Position numbers and translations under genes: made by a program. From Odontocerum albicorne (Eukaryota > Arthropoda > Insecta > Trichoptera > Odontoceridae): a DNA stretch of 64,000 nucleotides. The notes under the pieces were generated by a model. That model searched no databases and was not told the DNA's origin. It was given only the letters and a program-made list of their open reading frames with translations. Within the stretch, counting starts at the first letter, position 1. Every line of letters begins with the position of its first letter. The stretch covers positions 22,766,916 to 22,830,915 of the forward strand of contig OX463841.1 of assembly GCA_949825065.1 (NCBI GenBank), read 5' to 3'. Positions 24,533 to 35,545 of this stretch are shown one piece after another.

Positions 24533-24725
24533 GCTGAGGACGTTGTACAATTGAATCGTGTTTTGAAATATCGCCAGTACAGTTGGTCTCTGTTATTGAC
24601 AATTGATACGGAATGGGCATTTCACCGAATACAATGGTGCGGTGCTCCTTGTTCTCTATGTCGCTCGACCTCCTGTATGGTCTGCACCCGAAGTCTAGCC
24701 TCTTGCTATTTTTATTTTGCTGCAT
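24533..24725 (-). CDS. Possible unidentified coding exon
   Basis: The minus strand is open for 66 codons with hydrophilic, varied composition (RLDFGCRPYRRSSDIENKEH, then RTIVFGEMPIPYQLS and ISKHDSIVQRPQR). It ends at a donor-like GTAAGTG just after CAGC (24526-24532 in plus coordinates). Codon usage is less A/T-biased than the surroundings. Against it: the preceding exonic base is C rather than G, no convincing acceptor was found (the nearest AG lacks a pyrimidine tract), and no protein family is recognised. A 112-codon plus-strand frame overlaps but looks less protein-like. Confidence 0.2.
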
Positions 24726-25009
24726 TTATACCTCGAAAAGTTGTTTCTGTGTTATTCCATATATGTGTGAAATAATATGAATTGTTTTGAAATAGTTTTT
24801 TTTATTTTAATTATTCAATTAACCACAAATAAACTTGTCAAAATGTGTGTAATTAAAACATATTGAGAGATTAATATATTCGGAAAAGATTCAAGATTTT
24901 ACGAGTACATAGTGGTTAAAAGATTTAACTCACCAGTCTTCTTAAAAAGCAGACTAAATATTTACTAATTAAGTGGAATGATTATCTCAAACAAATGTAT
25001 TTATTATTT

Positions 25010-25246
25010 ATAGTTAAGGCGTTAACATTGTGTTTAAATACAAACACTGTTTATTCCACTTTTTTGTAACGGTATAACTTTACCGGTTTCAAGGCTTTCA
25101 CCTCATCGTCAGGAGAGCACAAACAAGACTGAATTCGAACAAAATTCAGTCTTGTTTGTGCTCCCCTGATGATGAGGGGAAAATATTGAAACCGGCAGGG
25201 CTATAACGTTACAAAAAAGTGGAATAAACAGTGTTTCATAAAAAAA
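25010..25246. repeat. Penelope-like fold-back repeat, ~95-bp inverted arms
   Basis: The left arm (25041-25136) runs from CAAACACTGTTTATTCCACT to AAGACTGAATT. The right arm (25141-25237) is its near reverse complement, and the centre is only a few bases. The right arm reads CCCTGATGATGAGGGGAAAA, TTGAAACCGG, TAACGTTAC and GTGGAATAAACAGTG. The left arm carries CTGACGATGAGG...CCTTGAAACCGG on the minus strand. Both have hammerhead-like CTGANGA...GAAAC cores. The upstream flank ATAGTTAAGGCGTTAAC also occurs at 29894 and 60961. Confidence 0.75.
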
Positions 25247-26751
25247 AATGCAAATGTATTTATTTTGACACTAATATTTAGTTTTTTTGCTAACAAATTT
25301 AAACTTTTTCATTTAACTATAACGAATTATATTTCAGTTAATTATTATCAAGTATTTTTTTTAGAAAAACATTTAATGAAACAAAGAAATCATTATTTGG
25401 TATCCATCATCAGGTGCAAGCTACTTTTTACCTCATAACTCGTTTTCATTCCATAAGTCAGCGAAACTCAGTTTGTTTTTTCCTTTTTTATTCCATTTTC
25501 CGAGCAAACAATTTATAATGTTTACTCGGTTTTGACATGAACGCTTTTATTCCTCAAATAACTGTGTTAAATACAAAATAAGCGAGGGTTTTACGATTGT
25601 AGTAATCTATTTTAAGTAAATCACATTTTTTTTAATTTTTAGTGCACATTTCATTGACATTGAAAATTGAATCCGAAATCTCTGTATAGACGATTGTTTT
25701 TAGTTAAGCAGTATAGATTTAAGGCGTGTCTGAAGATCGTAAGAATAGAAATAATTTTATATTCAATATTTTATTGATTTCTGTCAATGAAATAAGGTAC
25801 ATTTTTCTCTACAAAAACCCTTGTACGAATGGCATAATTTTTTTCCTTACCTAAATTATAAACAAAAAAAATATTTGCCTATGCACATAGTTCTCGGTTT
25901 TGCTATAGTATATCTTCTATCTTTAATATGATAAAATTACACTTTAGTTGAAATTTTCCGAAATTCAGGAATACAAAAGATCACAGTCGCGTTTTACTCT
26001 GAAACAATACTTAATTGTCTGAGGTTTGAACTAATTGAGTGGCAGTATTTTTCATGATCTTCTTTTTATTTGGTTAGTAAGTAAGCCATATAGCATGTTC
26101 TAAAAAAGTCATTTAGGCAATTTCTAATTTAGGAATTATATTATTTATCGCGTGGAACATTCTTTATCGTAAATTTAATATCTTAAATTGGATTCATATT
26201 TTCTGTGCTTGAATTAAAAATCAAAAAAGCATCTAAACCATTATTTTTTAGTAATTTCATTCAATATTTATTAAACCTTTTTGTTCAATAGTTCAAATTA
26301 AATCTAGATTTAAATTGAATACATTGTTTGTTTTAATTTTTTTTAAATTTTGAATGAATATTTTATCGCTCAAAAGTACTTATGAAATACGAGTATACTC
26401 GAACATTGATAAGAAATCGAGTACTTCAAAATGAATGATATCATAAAATGAAGTTTAAATTTTATCGCATGAGTCTTGTATGCATGTCAATGCACTAATA
26501 CCAAAGTTCATTTTTTAACTTAAGTAAATACGAAGTTTCGAAATTGATCATATTTATGCACATTTTTTTCCTGTACACGAAACCTTATAATATGTTCGCT
26601 ATATCTATTTTTTATGCCATCCTTAATCCATTGACATGCAAAATGCGACATAATATGGTTCTTCTTCTATAATGGTTAAATATTCTTTAGTTATTCGATG
26701 TCTAACTCGACATACCCGATATTTAAGTATTGTTTTTTTTTACCTTGTTCT
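25247..26751. other. Noncoding interval
   Basis: A+T-rich; no gene or repeat family recognised. One TACGAGTA at 26388-26395. Confidence 0.45.
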
Positions 26752-26920
26752 TGGTGACCTTCATGACCTAGTCAATAGAACACTTGTCTTACACCTGGGG
26801 GTACCGTGTACGGTTTTTGATGACTAGTCTTATTGAGTTCATAAGGCAAGAACACGCATACACGCTAGACGTGTGCAACTGTTATTTTCTCTCAAAGTAC
26901 GATAGTATTTCTAAAACGTT
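26752..26920 (+). repeat. Probable SINE-B relic
   Basis: A tRNA-like head with TCATGACCTAGTCAATAGAA is followed by a degraded B-box area and a body with AACACGCATACACGCTAGAC, GTGTGCAACTG and TATTTCTAAAACG. The order resembles the SINE-B copy at 28115. Strongly diverged, so the assignment is tentative. Confidence 0.4.
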
Positions 26921-27689
26921 ACTCTAAATTAGATAACTTTTCAAGTGTTTCCTAGCCCAAAGGTTGGAGTTTTAGGCGCGAAAACAATGTCTTCCAGCTA
27001 CGCTCTACAAAACGTCCGTCATCAAAATTTCAACTTTGTTAAAGCATTACATACAATAATAGATAACTTTGTTCTTTTATTCTGTATTCATTATAAACCT
27101 CTAAGTGAAAATATACACACATAATTGATTTTGTATTGTAAACCAGATTTCATATAATCTATTGAATACTTACTATACACAAACAAGTTATTGAATTTTT
27201 CAATAAAGTATTCTTGAAAATATCAAATCCATTAAGCTATGATAAATATATTAAAAGTTCTTGAGCTATGATAAAATCTTAATTGTGAATAATATTTGAG
27301 AATTCTGTTTCAGTTTAAAAATGCTTTTATAAAGCGAAAAAGACCTGTCGAATATTTCTAATTTAATCGAAATCATTTTTATCAAAAATTTGTATAAATT
27401 AATAATTGCATTCTATAAATAACGTTCCTATTTTATTTGTAATTAATTAAAAAATACTACAATAACATACTCTACAATAACATAGTTATTTACCTTTAGC
27501 TAAATTGAAATAATACTACCGATTGGCTTACTTGCACCTTAATTGTGCAAAGATCCAAAATATAAAAGGTATATTAATATGGATTCTCACAAAGAAAAAG
27601 TAAATTAAATCGATGAATAATACTTTTTTAGCGAATTTGCGCTTTTATTTTTCTTTTAAGAAAACTAGGATCTAATGGGTCAAGATTAT

Positions 27690-27960
27690 TAGTCAAGGCT
27701 GAAATCGTTAACATACGTAAGGTTCCTATTGGCCAGTGTCTAGGCAATAGATGGCCGACAATGGAGCCGGCAGCATGCAGCGTTACAGCGCTGTTAAGTG
27801 TTAAGTCACTGTGCGCAGTGTGGACTTCCTTAGTCATTGAGCCCATTCAATCAATCAGCGCTGCGTGATGGACAGATTGCGCCTCCTATTTGCTTACGTG
27901 ACGTAACAAGTGCCTTCACCTGCTTTATGTCAAAAAGGCGATTCAATAATCCAGCTTTTT
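27690..27960. other. GC-richer noncoding block, candidate conserved element
   Basis: Contains GCCGGCTCCATTGTCGGCC, CTGGCCAATAGG and a CRE/bZIP-like TTACGTGACGTAA (near 27894-27906). A 72-codon minus-strand frame runs through part of it but has no domain. Its composition differs sharply from the flanks. Function is unknown. Confidence 0.3.
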
Positions 27961-28114
27961 ATATATTTCGTCATTTTTATGAATTATTTTTAACAAAGAG
28001 TATATTAATCACCATCATCTAACACACTACATAGTGTCGGTTTTAGCATACTCCGAAATTTTACTTCATCTACATATATAGGCTCTGAGCAAATCATCGC
28101 CAGTTACCCAACAT

Positions 28115-28340
28115 ATCATATTTCAATGAAGGTCTCCGTGGCCTAATTGGAAAAACCTTTGAATTTCCAAGGGGTTTAACTCCCGATATTATCAAAACAG
28201 TAATACGAATAAAAATACTATTCTCATAAAAGAGTTTGTCTGGTGACAGCACTCATACGTGATAGACGTGTACGAGTGTTGTTTCTTTACATGCGGCGTA
28301 CTATGCCAAACATGTCGAACAGTGAGTTTCATGGCTACAC
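28115..28340 (+). repeat. SINE-B copy
   Basis: A head with GGTCTCCGTGGCCTAATTGG and a B-box-like GGGGTTTAACTCCCGAT is followed by a body with ACGTGTACGAGTGTTG, TTTCTTTACATGCGG and AACATGTCG, ending near CAGTGTTTCTTAA. It aligns with 9895-10105 and 20725-20965. Confidence 0.55.
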
Positions 28341-28669
28341 CAGTGTTTCTTAACCTGGAGGCTCGATTCATGGGGCCGTAGACAATATTGTCTCCCGATC
28401 ACGCACTTCAATATGTCCGAATTACCGATTCGGATTTATTAAATGGTTATAGTACGAATGAATGAATGAAAAAAAACATATTCCTATCTGTTTTATCTGT
28501 CATCTTGCTGTTGAGGGAATGTTTTATAAGGCAATAATGTCTCCATCTTATTTTATTTATTCAAAAAACTTACAAGATCTGCGTGATGTTACATTTTTTG
28601 TCTAGTTTTTATAGCATTTACACGGAATTATTATGAAAAAAAAAACATTATTATTTTGCGTTATATAAT

Positions 28670-28848
28670 ATTGTATTGTATCACATTTTCGTTGTATAAA
28701 GCACAACCTGGTGGCAATCTCTTCTTACCAACAATAGAGACGTTAAAGAAGCCTTAATTGAAAGCCTGACTGGAATATTTTTTTGTTAATCTGAGTTTTT
28801 AAAATACCCTAGTTTAAAGACAGGCGTCTTATCAGCCTGACGGGGGAA
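28670..28848 (-). repeat. SINE-A copy
   Basis: On the minus strand: head CCCGTCAGGCTGATAAGACG then CCTGTCTTTAAACTAGGG, an abbreviated body, a tail with GGTAAGAAGAGATTGCCACC and AGGTTGTGC, then CGAAAATGTGATACAATAC. The tail is the LINE-like one. Confidence 0.75.
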
Positions 28849-29219
28849 GCTGTAACTTTAAATAGTAACTTCGCCAAAAAATTACTTTAAAATGTATACC
28901 TACGAGTATATGAGAACATTTTGAACGAATTAAATGTTTTGATACAACTCCCGCATAATTTTACCTTTTTACCTGAATCTCCCCTATAGCTCGTTTTACC
29001 TCATGCCTTAACCTGTTTCTTAAAACAAATAATTGGTCCTATTTGTATCTTCATTTTGAAGAGCTCGAGGCATGTTACTTAATTTGTTCATTTCAACACA
29101 TCAGCCCAAACCACAAGAGATGCTACATTTTATTACACAGTGAAAGCGAAATCATGCCAAAATAAGTATACTAATAGCCCTCGTTGAGCAATTCTTTATA
29201 TCGTACCGTAACCTGTTTG

Positions 29220-29420
29220 TCGTTCAGGCCAGGGGCTCACTCGGTCCAAGATATTTAATAATTACCTAACCCTGAATTTCTCGCGGCTTCCTCCAAACAA
29301 TGTACTTGCATAATTTGACATTTTGCCGCCGCATCACCGGCAATCCGTTTCACAAGAGATCGTCGCCGTGTAATTGGAGAGTTAAATCATCCTTTCATTT
29401 GTGCGCCTAATCAAGCTAAT
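29220..29420. other. GC-richer block, candidate conserved noncoding element
   Basis: A 200-bp stretch with ACATTTTGCCGCCGCATCAC, GATCGTCGCCGTGTAATTGG and clustered homeodomain-like cores (TAATTGG, CTAATCAAGCTAATTAAT). No frame and no repeat kinship seen. It lies about 2 kb upstream of the host exon at 31.4 kb. Regulatory role is inference. Confidence 0.35.
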
Positions 29421-29893
29421 TAATATATTGTTCAACGGAATGAATATGTATGCAGTTTTGTGTGAAAGTTCTTGTTTTTAGAATGCTCTCATTCAATTAC
29501 CAGCATCGCATAAATTAAATATCTCTGCTCGCTTTGGCAAGCGCATTTTTCCCAGGCATGAGAATATAAAATATTACATTTTGTATTTTTCGTTAGTCTT
29601 GCCAATTATTTCCGTCAAAATAATACGATTCTATTTGCAATTTTCATTTGCCAGTTAAAGGCTAACAATTGGTTAAATATACTCGTAACATTTGGTCGTG
29701 CAAACATTATCATATTAATGAGCCGCGAAAAGTAATATGAAACTTTGGTAGTAGTAAACAAAGCACAATGTCACTAAACTTAGTGAACTACGAGTACTCT
29801 CAATACACCTTAAAATGTTATTTAGTATTTAAAGTCTAGTAGCTTAACACTTGAACATGTTTATTATACTCGTGTACTATAAATTTGTTGTTT

Positions 29894-30058
29894 ATAGTTA
29901 AGGCATTAACGTTGGGGAGGTTTAAAGACATTGTAATTTATTTTTATCAAACACTGTTTATTCCACTTTTTTGTGACGGTATAACCCCCGGTAACAGGGT
30001 TATACCGTCACAAAAAAGTGGAATAAACAGTGTTTGATAAAAATAAATTACAATGTCT
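29894..30058. repeat. Penelope-like fold-back with perfect 62-bp inverted arms
   Basis: Arms 29926-29987 and 29997-30058 are exact reverse complements with a 9-nt loop (CCGGTAACA). The right arm contains TATACCGTCAC and GTGGAATAAACAGTG, then TTTGATAAAAATAAATTACA: the terminal part of the family at 17.1, 25.0 and 61.0 kb. The CTGANGA part of the core is missing here, so this is a shorter end-to-end inverted dimer. The left flank ATAGTTAAGGCATTAACG is also family sequence. Confidence 0.9.
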
Positions 30059-31331
30059 ATAAATTTGTTTTAATAGATTAATCTTTATGATTTATAACAT
30101 CGTTTAAAGAACAAAACCATAAAAAATCATAGTCGTTTTGTTTCCCTATTATGCATATTGGAAACTTAATCTCACCGACTGACGTAAATTTAAGCAAATA
30201 GTGTTCGTCTCATTCGATTCCACGGAAGTTATCCATGCCTTGTGCAGATCCCCGCATTTTTAGCCATTTTAATTGCTACACATGATCAGGTCTGACAGGT
30301 TTATCCTAACCGAAAGATCTTGATTTCGAGAACCGTTCTTTCAACTCTTTTATTTCGTTAGTTTATTACGGCGGCGTATTTACGCAATTCTTTATGTTTT
30401 TCTTATAACACATTACAGATCAGTTTCCTAATTAAATATAACCTTGCATATCATAATCGTGTTTCTTTGACTCAAAATTTAAAAAAAGTTGAAGGTCTTT
30501 TGCGATTGGAAGATATTCTTTATTGTTTTTTTTTTGTTGTGAACTTGGGAATCATTTTGGTGGGATTATTTATCATCTAATAGCGGTTTTTGTAAACAAA
30601 TTATCGTGGATATACCTTCATTTTTCATCGTTTATGCTGCGGACTCGCCGAAACCCGATTACGATGATTCGATATATCATCCTTTTGGATTTTGGCATTT
30701 TTTTTTCTTTTCTTTTCAGCTATCAACTCGACAAGTGTTATGTTCACTTCCAAAAGTGATTTGAATCTACTGATCGCAGGAAAAGTGAATGCAAGTTAAG
30801 GTGACGATGAGTTCAAATGATAATTTTCGATAGCAGTAATTCGAAAGTGTTCATATAAATTAAGAATATATCAACTTGATTGGAATATTAAGAGAAAATG
30901 TGATGTGACGCCTTAGGAACAAAATATTTTCATAACACTTTTTAACATTTATTTTGTGATTTTTTCATTTGGAATGAAATATCAAAAGGGAGGTTATTAA
31001 ATTTATTTTAAATTAATCAATCTTTGATACTTCCTCAACATTTTAATTCGGATAATAAACAGCAAATTAATACTTGGCATCCTGCTTAAATAATTTGTGA
31101 AAACTGAATACAAAAACTACGTGTTTGAACATTATTTTAAACGGGTGATCAATGTTTCTTCTGTGACAACGTTTATTATCGAAGTATGTAAAAATTGTGT
31201 ATTTTTAATTTGTGTTTTATTAAACTATCAAAAATTTCTACCGTATTTATTTTCATCGTGATTAATGTTGTAAGTGAAAAACTGGAAATAAAAAAATTTG
31301 CAAATAAAAACTTGTGTTCAAATTACCTTCA
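30059..31331. other. Noncoding; possible 5' region of the exon that follows
   Basis: No gene recognised. Part could be promoter or 5' UTR of the exon at 31332, because the block 30610-30700 has GCGGACTCGCCGAAACCCG in otherwise A+T-rich DNA. A donor-like GTAAGTG occurs at 31270. None of this is demonstrable from sequence alone. Confidence 0.3.
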
Positions 31332-31716
31332 GGGACCACAACCTGTAGGGTAGTTTTTGTTTGTGTCTCTTGATCATCAAGTAGTAAAACTGGAACCACT
31401 GTACTCAGTGGGAATGCAGCATCACGGGGGTGCGTGGTACCTACCTTGGGGGGTACCCCTCCAGAAGATGGTGGCGGTGCCCCTGGGAGGAGCGCAGGGT
31501 GGTGCTGGCGGGGGTGGAGGTGGTGCTGGAGGCCGACTTTTGCACCCTCTGTTAGGAGGCTTGGGGGCTCTTGGTGGACTTGGAACTCCTCTGGCCTTAG
31601 CTGGAGGATTCCTCGCTCATCACCTGCCACCGCCTCACGCGTGCCGCCCACCAGCCCTCGCTCCCCAACAACCTCCACAGCCGGCTTTACATCTTAGACA
31701 CACTCCACCCAGAAAG
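31332..31716 (+). CDS. Host-gene coding exon, Gly/Leu/Pro/His-rich N-terminus, unidentified
   Basis: Translation most likely begins at ATG 31414 (GGGAATGC context), since the frame has a stop at 31351. It stays open for 101 codons to the consensus 5' splice site AAAG|GTAAGA, with the exon ending at 31716 in phase 0. A plausible 3' splice site (TACCTTCAG|GG) ends at 31331. The peptide starts MQHHGGAWYLPWGVPLQK, then has a Gly/Ala run (residues about 27-40), a Leu/Gly segment (LLHPLLGGLGALGGLGTPL) and a His/Pro-rich C-terminal part ending HTPPRK. Such low-complexity N-termini are common in developmental transcription factors, but no domain identifies it. G+C is far above the window average. Later exons are not visible here and may lie outside the window. 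An antisense frame and a second sense frame overlap; the splice site and residue composition favour this one. Confidence 0.6.
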
Positions 31717-33878
31717 GTAAGATGTCCAAATTTTAAAGAGAACTTTAAAGAAAAAAAAAACGGAAAAGAGCGTATAGTTCAAATTACAATTTAGACAGAA
31801 GAGAACAAAAAAAGTAACCAATAACGATCAATTCGTACATTTCTTCTCAATTTGAATTTAAATTATTTCTCGAATTTTGATTATTAAAATACTTCATATT
31901 TTACTTCTTAATCTTTGCATTGTTTGCTCTTCTGTCAAGGTTGCAAGCTGAATAAGGTACCGCCGTTTTATCCGAGGTGCATCAGTTTGTTATTACAGTG
32001 CCATGCCCTCAGTGTTACTGATGATAAAGTTGTTATCGTATTAATAATCACCATCATTATATATCAATATAATCAGTGAGAAAAAATAACCTCTTTATCC
32101 TATTCCGGCACAGGTCTCTCGCTTCTTCATTTTCCATACCTTTTCACCCATACTCTTCTATTTTTTTAATATTTTACTTCTTCAAAATATGATTTATTTG
32201 GTCTCGCCACAGTTTTCTCTGCCGACCCAAACTTCTTGTTTCTTTAAACTATTGCAATAATTTTTCTTATAAAATTATTCTGCATTCATTGTTTCTACCG
32301 TATTATTTCGCGGGAATATAAATTTCATTTGAAAAATAGTAGAGTTGTGTACATTGTCTTGTTACATTATTTATGTAGGTCCTTGTTTATTCTAAAATGG
32401 GTTTAATCTTCTTATTATATAGTTAATCTAGTATGTATAAAGCGCAAAATTGTGTTGCCTATACTTCCTTAAATATGACTTGTTCTTACTCATACAGATC
32501 AAATAGCTAAGCGTTTATATTCATAAAATATTAAACAAGGCTTTTATATATTTTTCTTTTACGGAGATAATTCAAAATCTTTCGTTTTGAGTAAAAAATT
32601 ACTTTATAATTGTAATCAGAATTAGTATATTTTTTGAAAATTTAATTCATGAATCACTAAATATTTATAATAAAATCATTTCCTTGAAAATAATACATGC
32701 GTCCATGATGACAATTTAAGTAACTTGTTTTAAACTGGATTGGATTTTTTTTAGTATCATTAGAAATTGAATCCGAAACTCCCAGATGGAAGATTATGAC
32801 CCTAAGATTGTTGGATTATTATGCCAATTTTGTGTAGAACCATATGAATAAATGAGCTAATTTTACGAAATACAATTATGTGTAATATATTTATTTCAAT
32901 ATACTTATTGAGTAAAATATATTCTCATTATTTTCTCCGAAACTAATTCTCCTATCGTGATGTATAAATAAATTTCCTTTTTATTTTCGCCCCACAGACT
33001 ATCCCAATTTATCAATTTGAATCTAATTGCTTATCAGAATTTCTCCCATTTCTTCAACCACCCTCCATCGAAGCGAGGAATTTTCAATCAGTAACCTACT
33101 AGAATTGAAAGCTATGAATTTAATAAAACCAGAATAAAAATAATCAAAGAATTTTATACAATTAAGTTGTTCTTTAGATATGGATTTATAGTGTTGGTAT
33201 AATGCGCTTAATGAAAATTCTAAATATGCTAGTATATTTTGAGTATCGTCGTTGTAAAGTAATAAATTACTCTTGTTTGACGAAATTGTTCTTTCATCTG
33301 AACACATACACTTTTTTTTTCTCCATTGTATATAAGCAATATTGATAAGCAATACATCGATATAAAAAAAATCCTTCCATATTTAGAATTTTCATTTAGC
33401 AACTTGTCGCATAACACCGGTGATATTTTAAGAAATGGTCGATAAAAATGCAAACAACAAAGTTTAATATCAATGCTTCATATTTATTTGTGATAATTTT
33501 TTAAATATCTTTTTAAATTTTAATATGCCCTATGATAGAATACACCATTATTAAAACAAAATTATCCAATGTACGAGTAATAGCCGCAACCGCCGCCTTT
33601 CTATTCTATTATTTTACTTTTTTTTCTAACCTTTCAATAATGGATTTGATTTTCGATTTAGAACGCCTTTGAATAAAGTCGGCCCTCTAAACGGCGCTAT
33701 TTCAATTGTCATTTTGTTATTAATAAAATTATAAAAATAATATTAAATTACTCTTTATCCAGACTCAGAGTCTTGTCGAATCTTAACTCAGCAAAAATAA
33801 AAAGTAAATGACTCAGTAACCATAAGAATAAATTGTGTGGCATTGTTTCGTAATAGCATCTCAAGTAAAGGAGGCGGT
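31717..33878. other. Probable intron start and A+T-rich noncoding DNA
   Basis: Follows the donor at 31716. No further exon or repeat recognised. Minus-strand frames at 33023-33453 lack motifs. Confidence 0.35.
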
Positions 33879-33891
33879 AGGTCAAAGTTCA
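33879..33891 (+). promoter_or_regulatory. DR1 nuclear-receptor-type site
   Basis: AGGTCAAAGTTCA is a direct repeat of two half sites with a 1-bp spacer, the classic HNF4/RXR-type DR1. It sits in a slightly GC-richer stretch (33845-33960). A single 13-mer match could be chance. Confidence 0.3.
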
Positions 33892-34542
33892 ATAATTTCA
33901 CACATAATAAGCTTTCCACCTTATCCCTTGAAAATTATCGCCAATCGATAGCGAGAATAATCACTAGCACATGTCACTAATGTAGTTAAAAATCTATATA
34001 AAAAATCGAAGTACGAGTATTATGTAGAAATTTGATCTGTAGATGCTCATGGAACGAAACACGTCAATATTCTTTAAAAAAGCAGTGAAAAGATATTGAT
34101 TATTTCATACATACATTCAATTTTAGTATAAAATAATTTATATACTCGTATATATTTTTTTTACATATCTAATTAATAAGAAATGTTAATATGATATAAA
34201 CTTTGATCTGAACGTTCACTTTGATTTCAACAAATGAACGAATATACGAGTATATTATACTACTAGCTGTACCCGGCCACGCGTTGCTGTGGCTCAGTCT
34301 GGTTAAATGGAAAATAAAGAAAAGAGAAAGCACACGTTTCTTATATGTTTAATTTCACAATGCTTGTGGGTAACCAATATTTTTGATGTCTTTCAGCCAC
34401 TCTCAGTCTGTCGCGTTCATCGCCGTACTCGCAAATGATCGAGTCACTCCAAGAGGTCAATTCACGATATGATTTGAATTCAAATGAAAGATCGATTGCA
34501 CTGTAAAAAAAGAAAGTTATCACAAAAACATATTGCGAAACA

Positions 34543-34902
34543 TTAAAAAAGGAACTGAATAATATTGTTAAGTTCGTAGACGTCATTGTTCTTGGTGGCA
34601 ACAATAGCTCGTTTACTCAGCCAATCGTGATTCTTATAATTGATTTGAATATTGGGAAATACTTTTTCAACCAATTCTTCTTTTGACATCACTAAATTGC
34701 AGAAGTTATGAGACAATGAAATTCGTCCTGAAGTCATATCAACCGGCACCTTTCCGTTCCCAATTTCCAGCAATTGATGTGAAAATATCTCAGCTGACCG
34801 ATCGTTTTGCAGCTGGACACGCATATTTGTAGTTAATTTCAACGTCTTTACGTGTCGCCACAAAGTAGAGTATTTCAGGCAACATATAAAATTGCAAAAC
34901 AT
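34543..34902 (-). pseudogene. Helitron Pif1-like helicase fragment
   Basis: The frame contains LWRHVKTLKLTTNMRVQLQN, then RSAEIFSHQLLEIGNGKVPV and KEELVEKVFPNIQINYKNHD, then WLSKRAIVATKNNDVYELN. This is the middle of the Pif1-type helicase of Helitrons (LTTNMR, LLEIGNGK, L..RAILA.KN..V..LN). The Walker A region upstream and the C-terminal helicase motifs downstream are missing. A second, less conserved frame (34341-34604: SWSDSIICEYGDERDRLRVA) lies 3' of it and is unassigned. Confidence 0.85.
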
Positions 34903-35299
34903 AAAAGTAACTAATTAAATGTTAAGGGAAGACAGAGAGATAATTGTAACTAATTAAATATTAAGGGACGACAAATAGATAATTGGAGCTAATTAAAAAA
35001 ATCTCCATTTCTACATACGATTTGATAGATTTTGAAATATAAACATAGAGATAAAATTAAATTCAATATAAAAAAAATACTTTTGATATTCCTACTGACC
35101 TCTTTCAGCCACTATCAGCCTTTAAATCTAATCATTGATTCATCGTTAGCCAAAAACTGATCTGGTTTTAAACATTTTAGATTTTGTTTTGATAATTCAT
35201 TTAGGAATGGTCGCACTTTATATATGTAACTTCTCAAAGTCTGGTGAATTTCTTTCAGGTAAAAGCGAATTGTCATTCAGATGTACGTGATTTAGGAGC

Positions 35300-35545
35300 T
35301 AACTTAATCTATTGACAGGCATAAGGGATCTGACGAATCAGAATCGTCTTCAATATTTTCTATTAAATCCTCTAATCGCTCACCATCTTCATCTACTTCC
35401 ATTTCTTGGTTGTCATTCAGATCCAATTCATCAATTACCGATTCTTGATCAGTTGGAAGATATTCGTATTCAGCCTAAGACTGCTCTATTGTCCTATCTA
35501 ATGTCATGGAAGGGTAACTCTTCCAACGTCACCGCCAAATAATGC
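35300..35545 (-). other. Acidic coding-like segment inside the Helitron
   Basis: The minus strand gives an acidic stretch (EYEYLPTDQESVIDELDLND, then EMEVDEDGERLEDLIENIED) preceded by LFGGDVGRVTLP. The codon pattern looks like former coding DNA carried by the Helitron, possibly captured or part of its polyprotein. No domain recognised; a stop and a frame break are present. Confidence 0.35.

Noticed and set aside
24437..24775. 112-codon plus-strand membrane-like protein
   Set aside because: Phe/Leu-rich start comes from T runs; overlaps a more plausible minus-strand frame and shows no family.
31262..31678. Antisense 138-codon gene opposite the host exon
   Set aside because: It is a GC-rich shadow frame; the sense strand has the consensus donor and a more natural residue composition, and no splice signals support the antisense frame.
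31434..31697. Second sense frame in the host exon
   Set aside because: Trp/Arg/Ser-rich composition is typical of an off-frame reading of Gly/Pro-rich codons.
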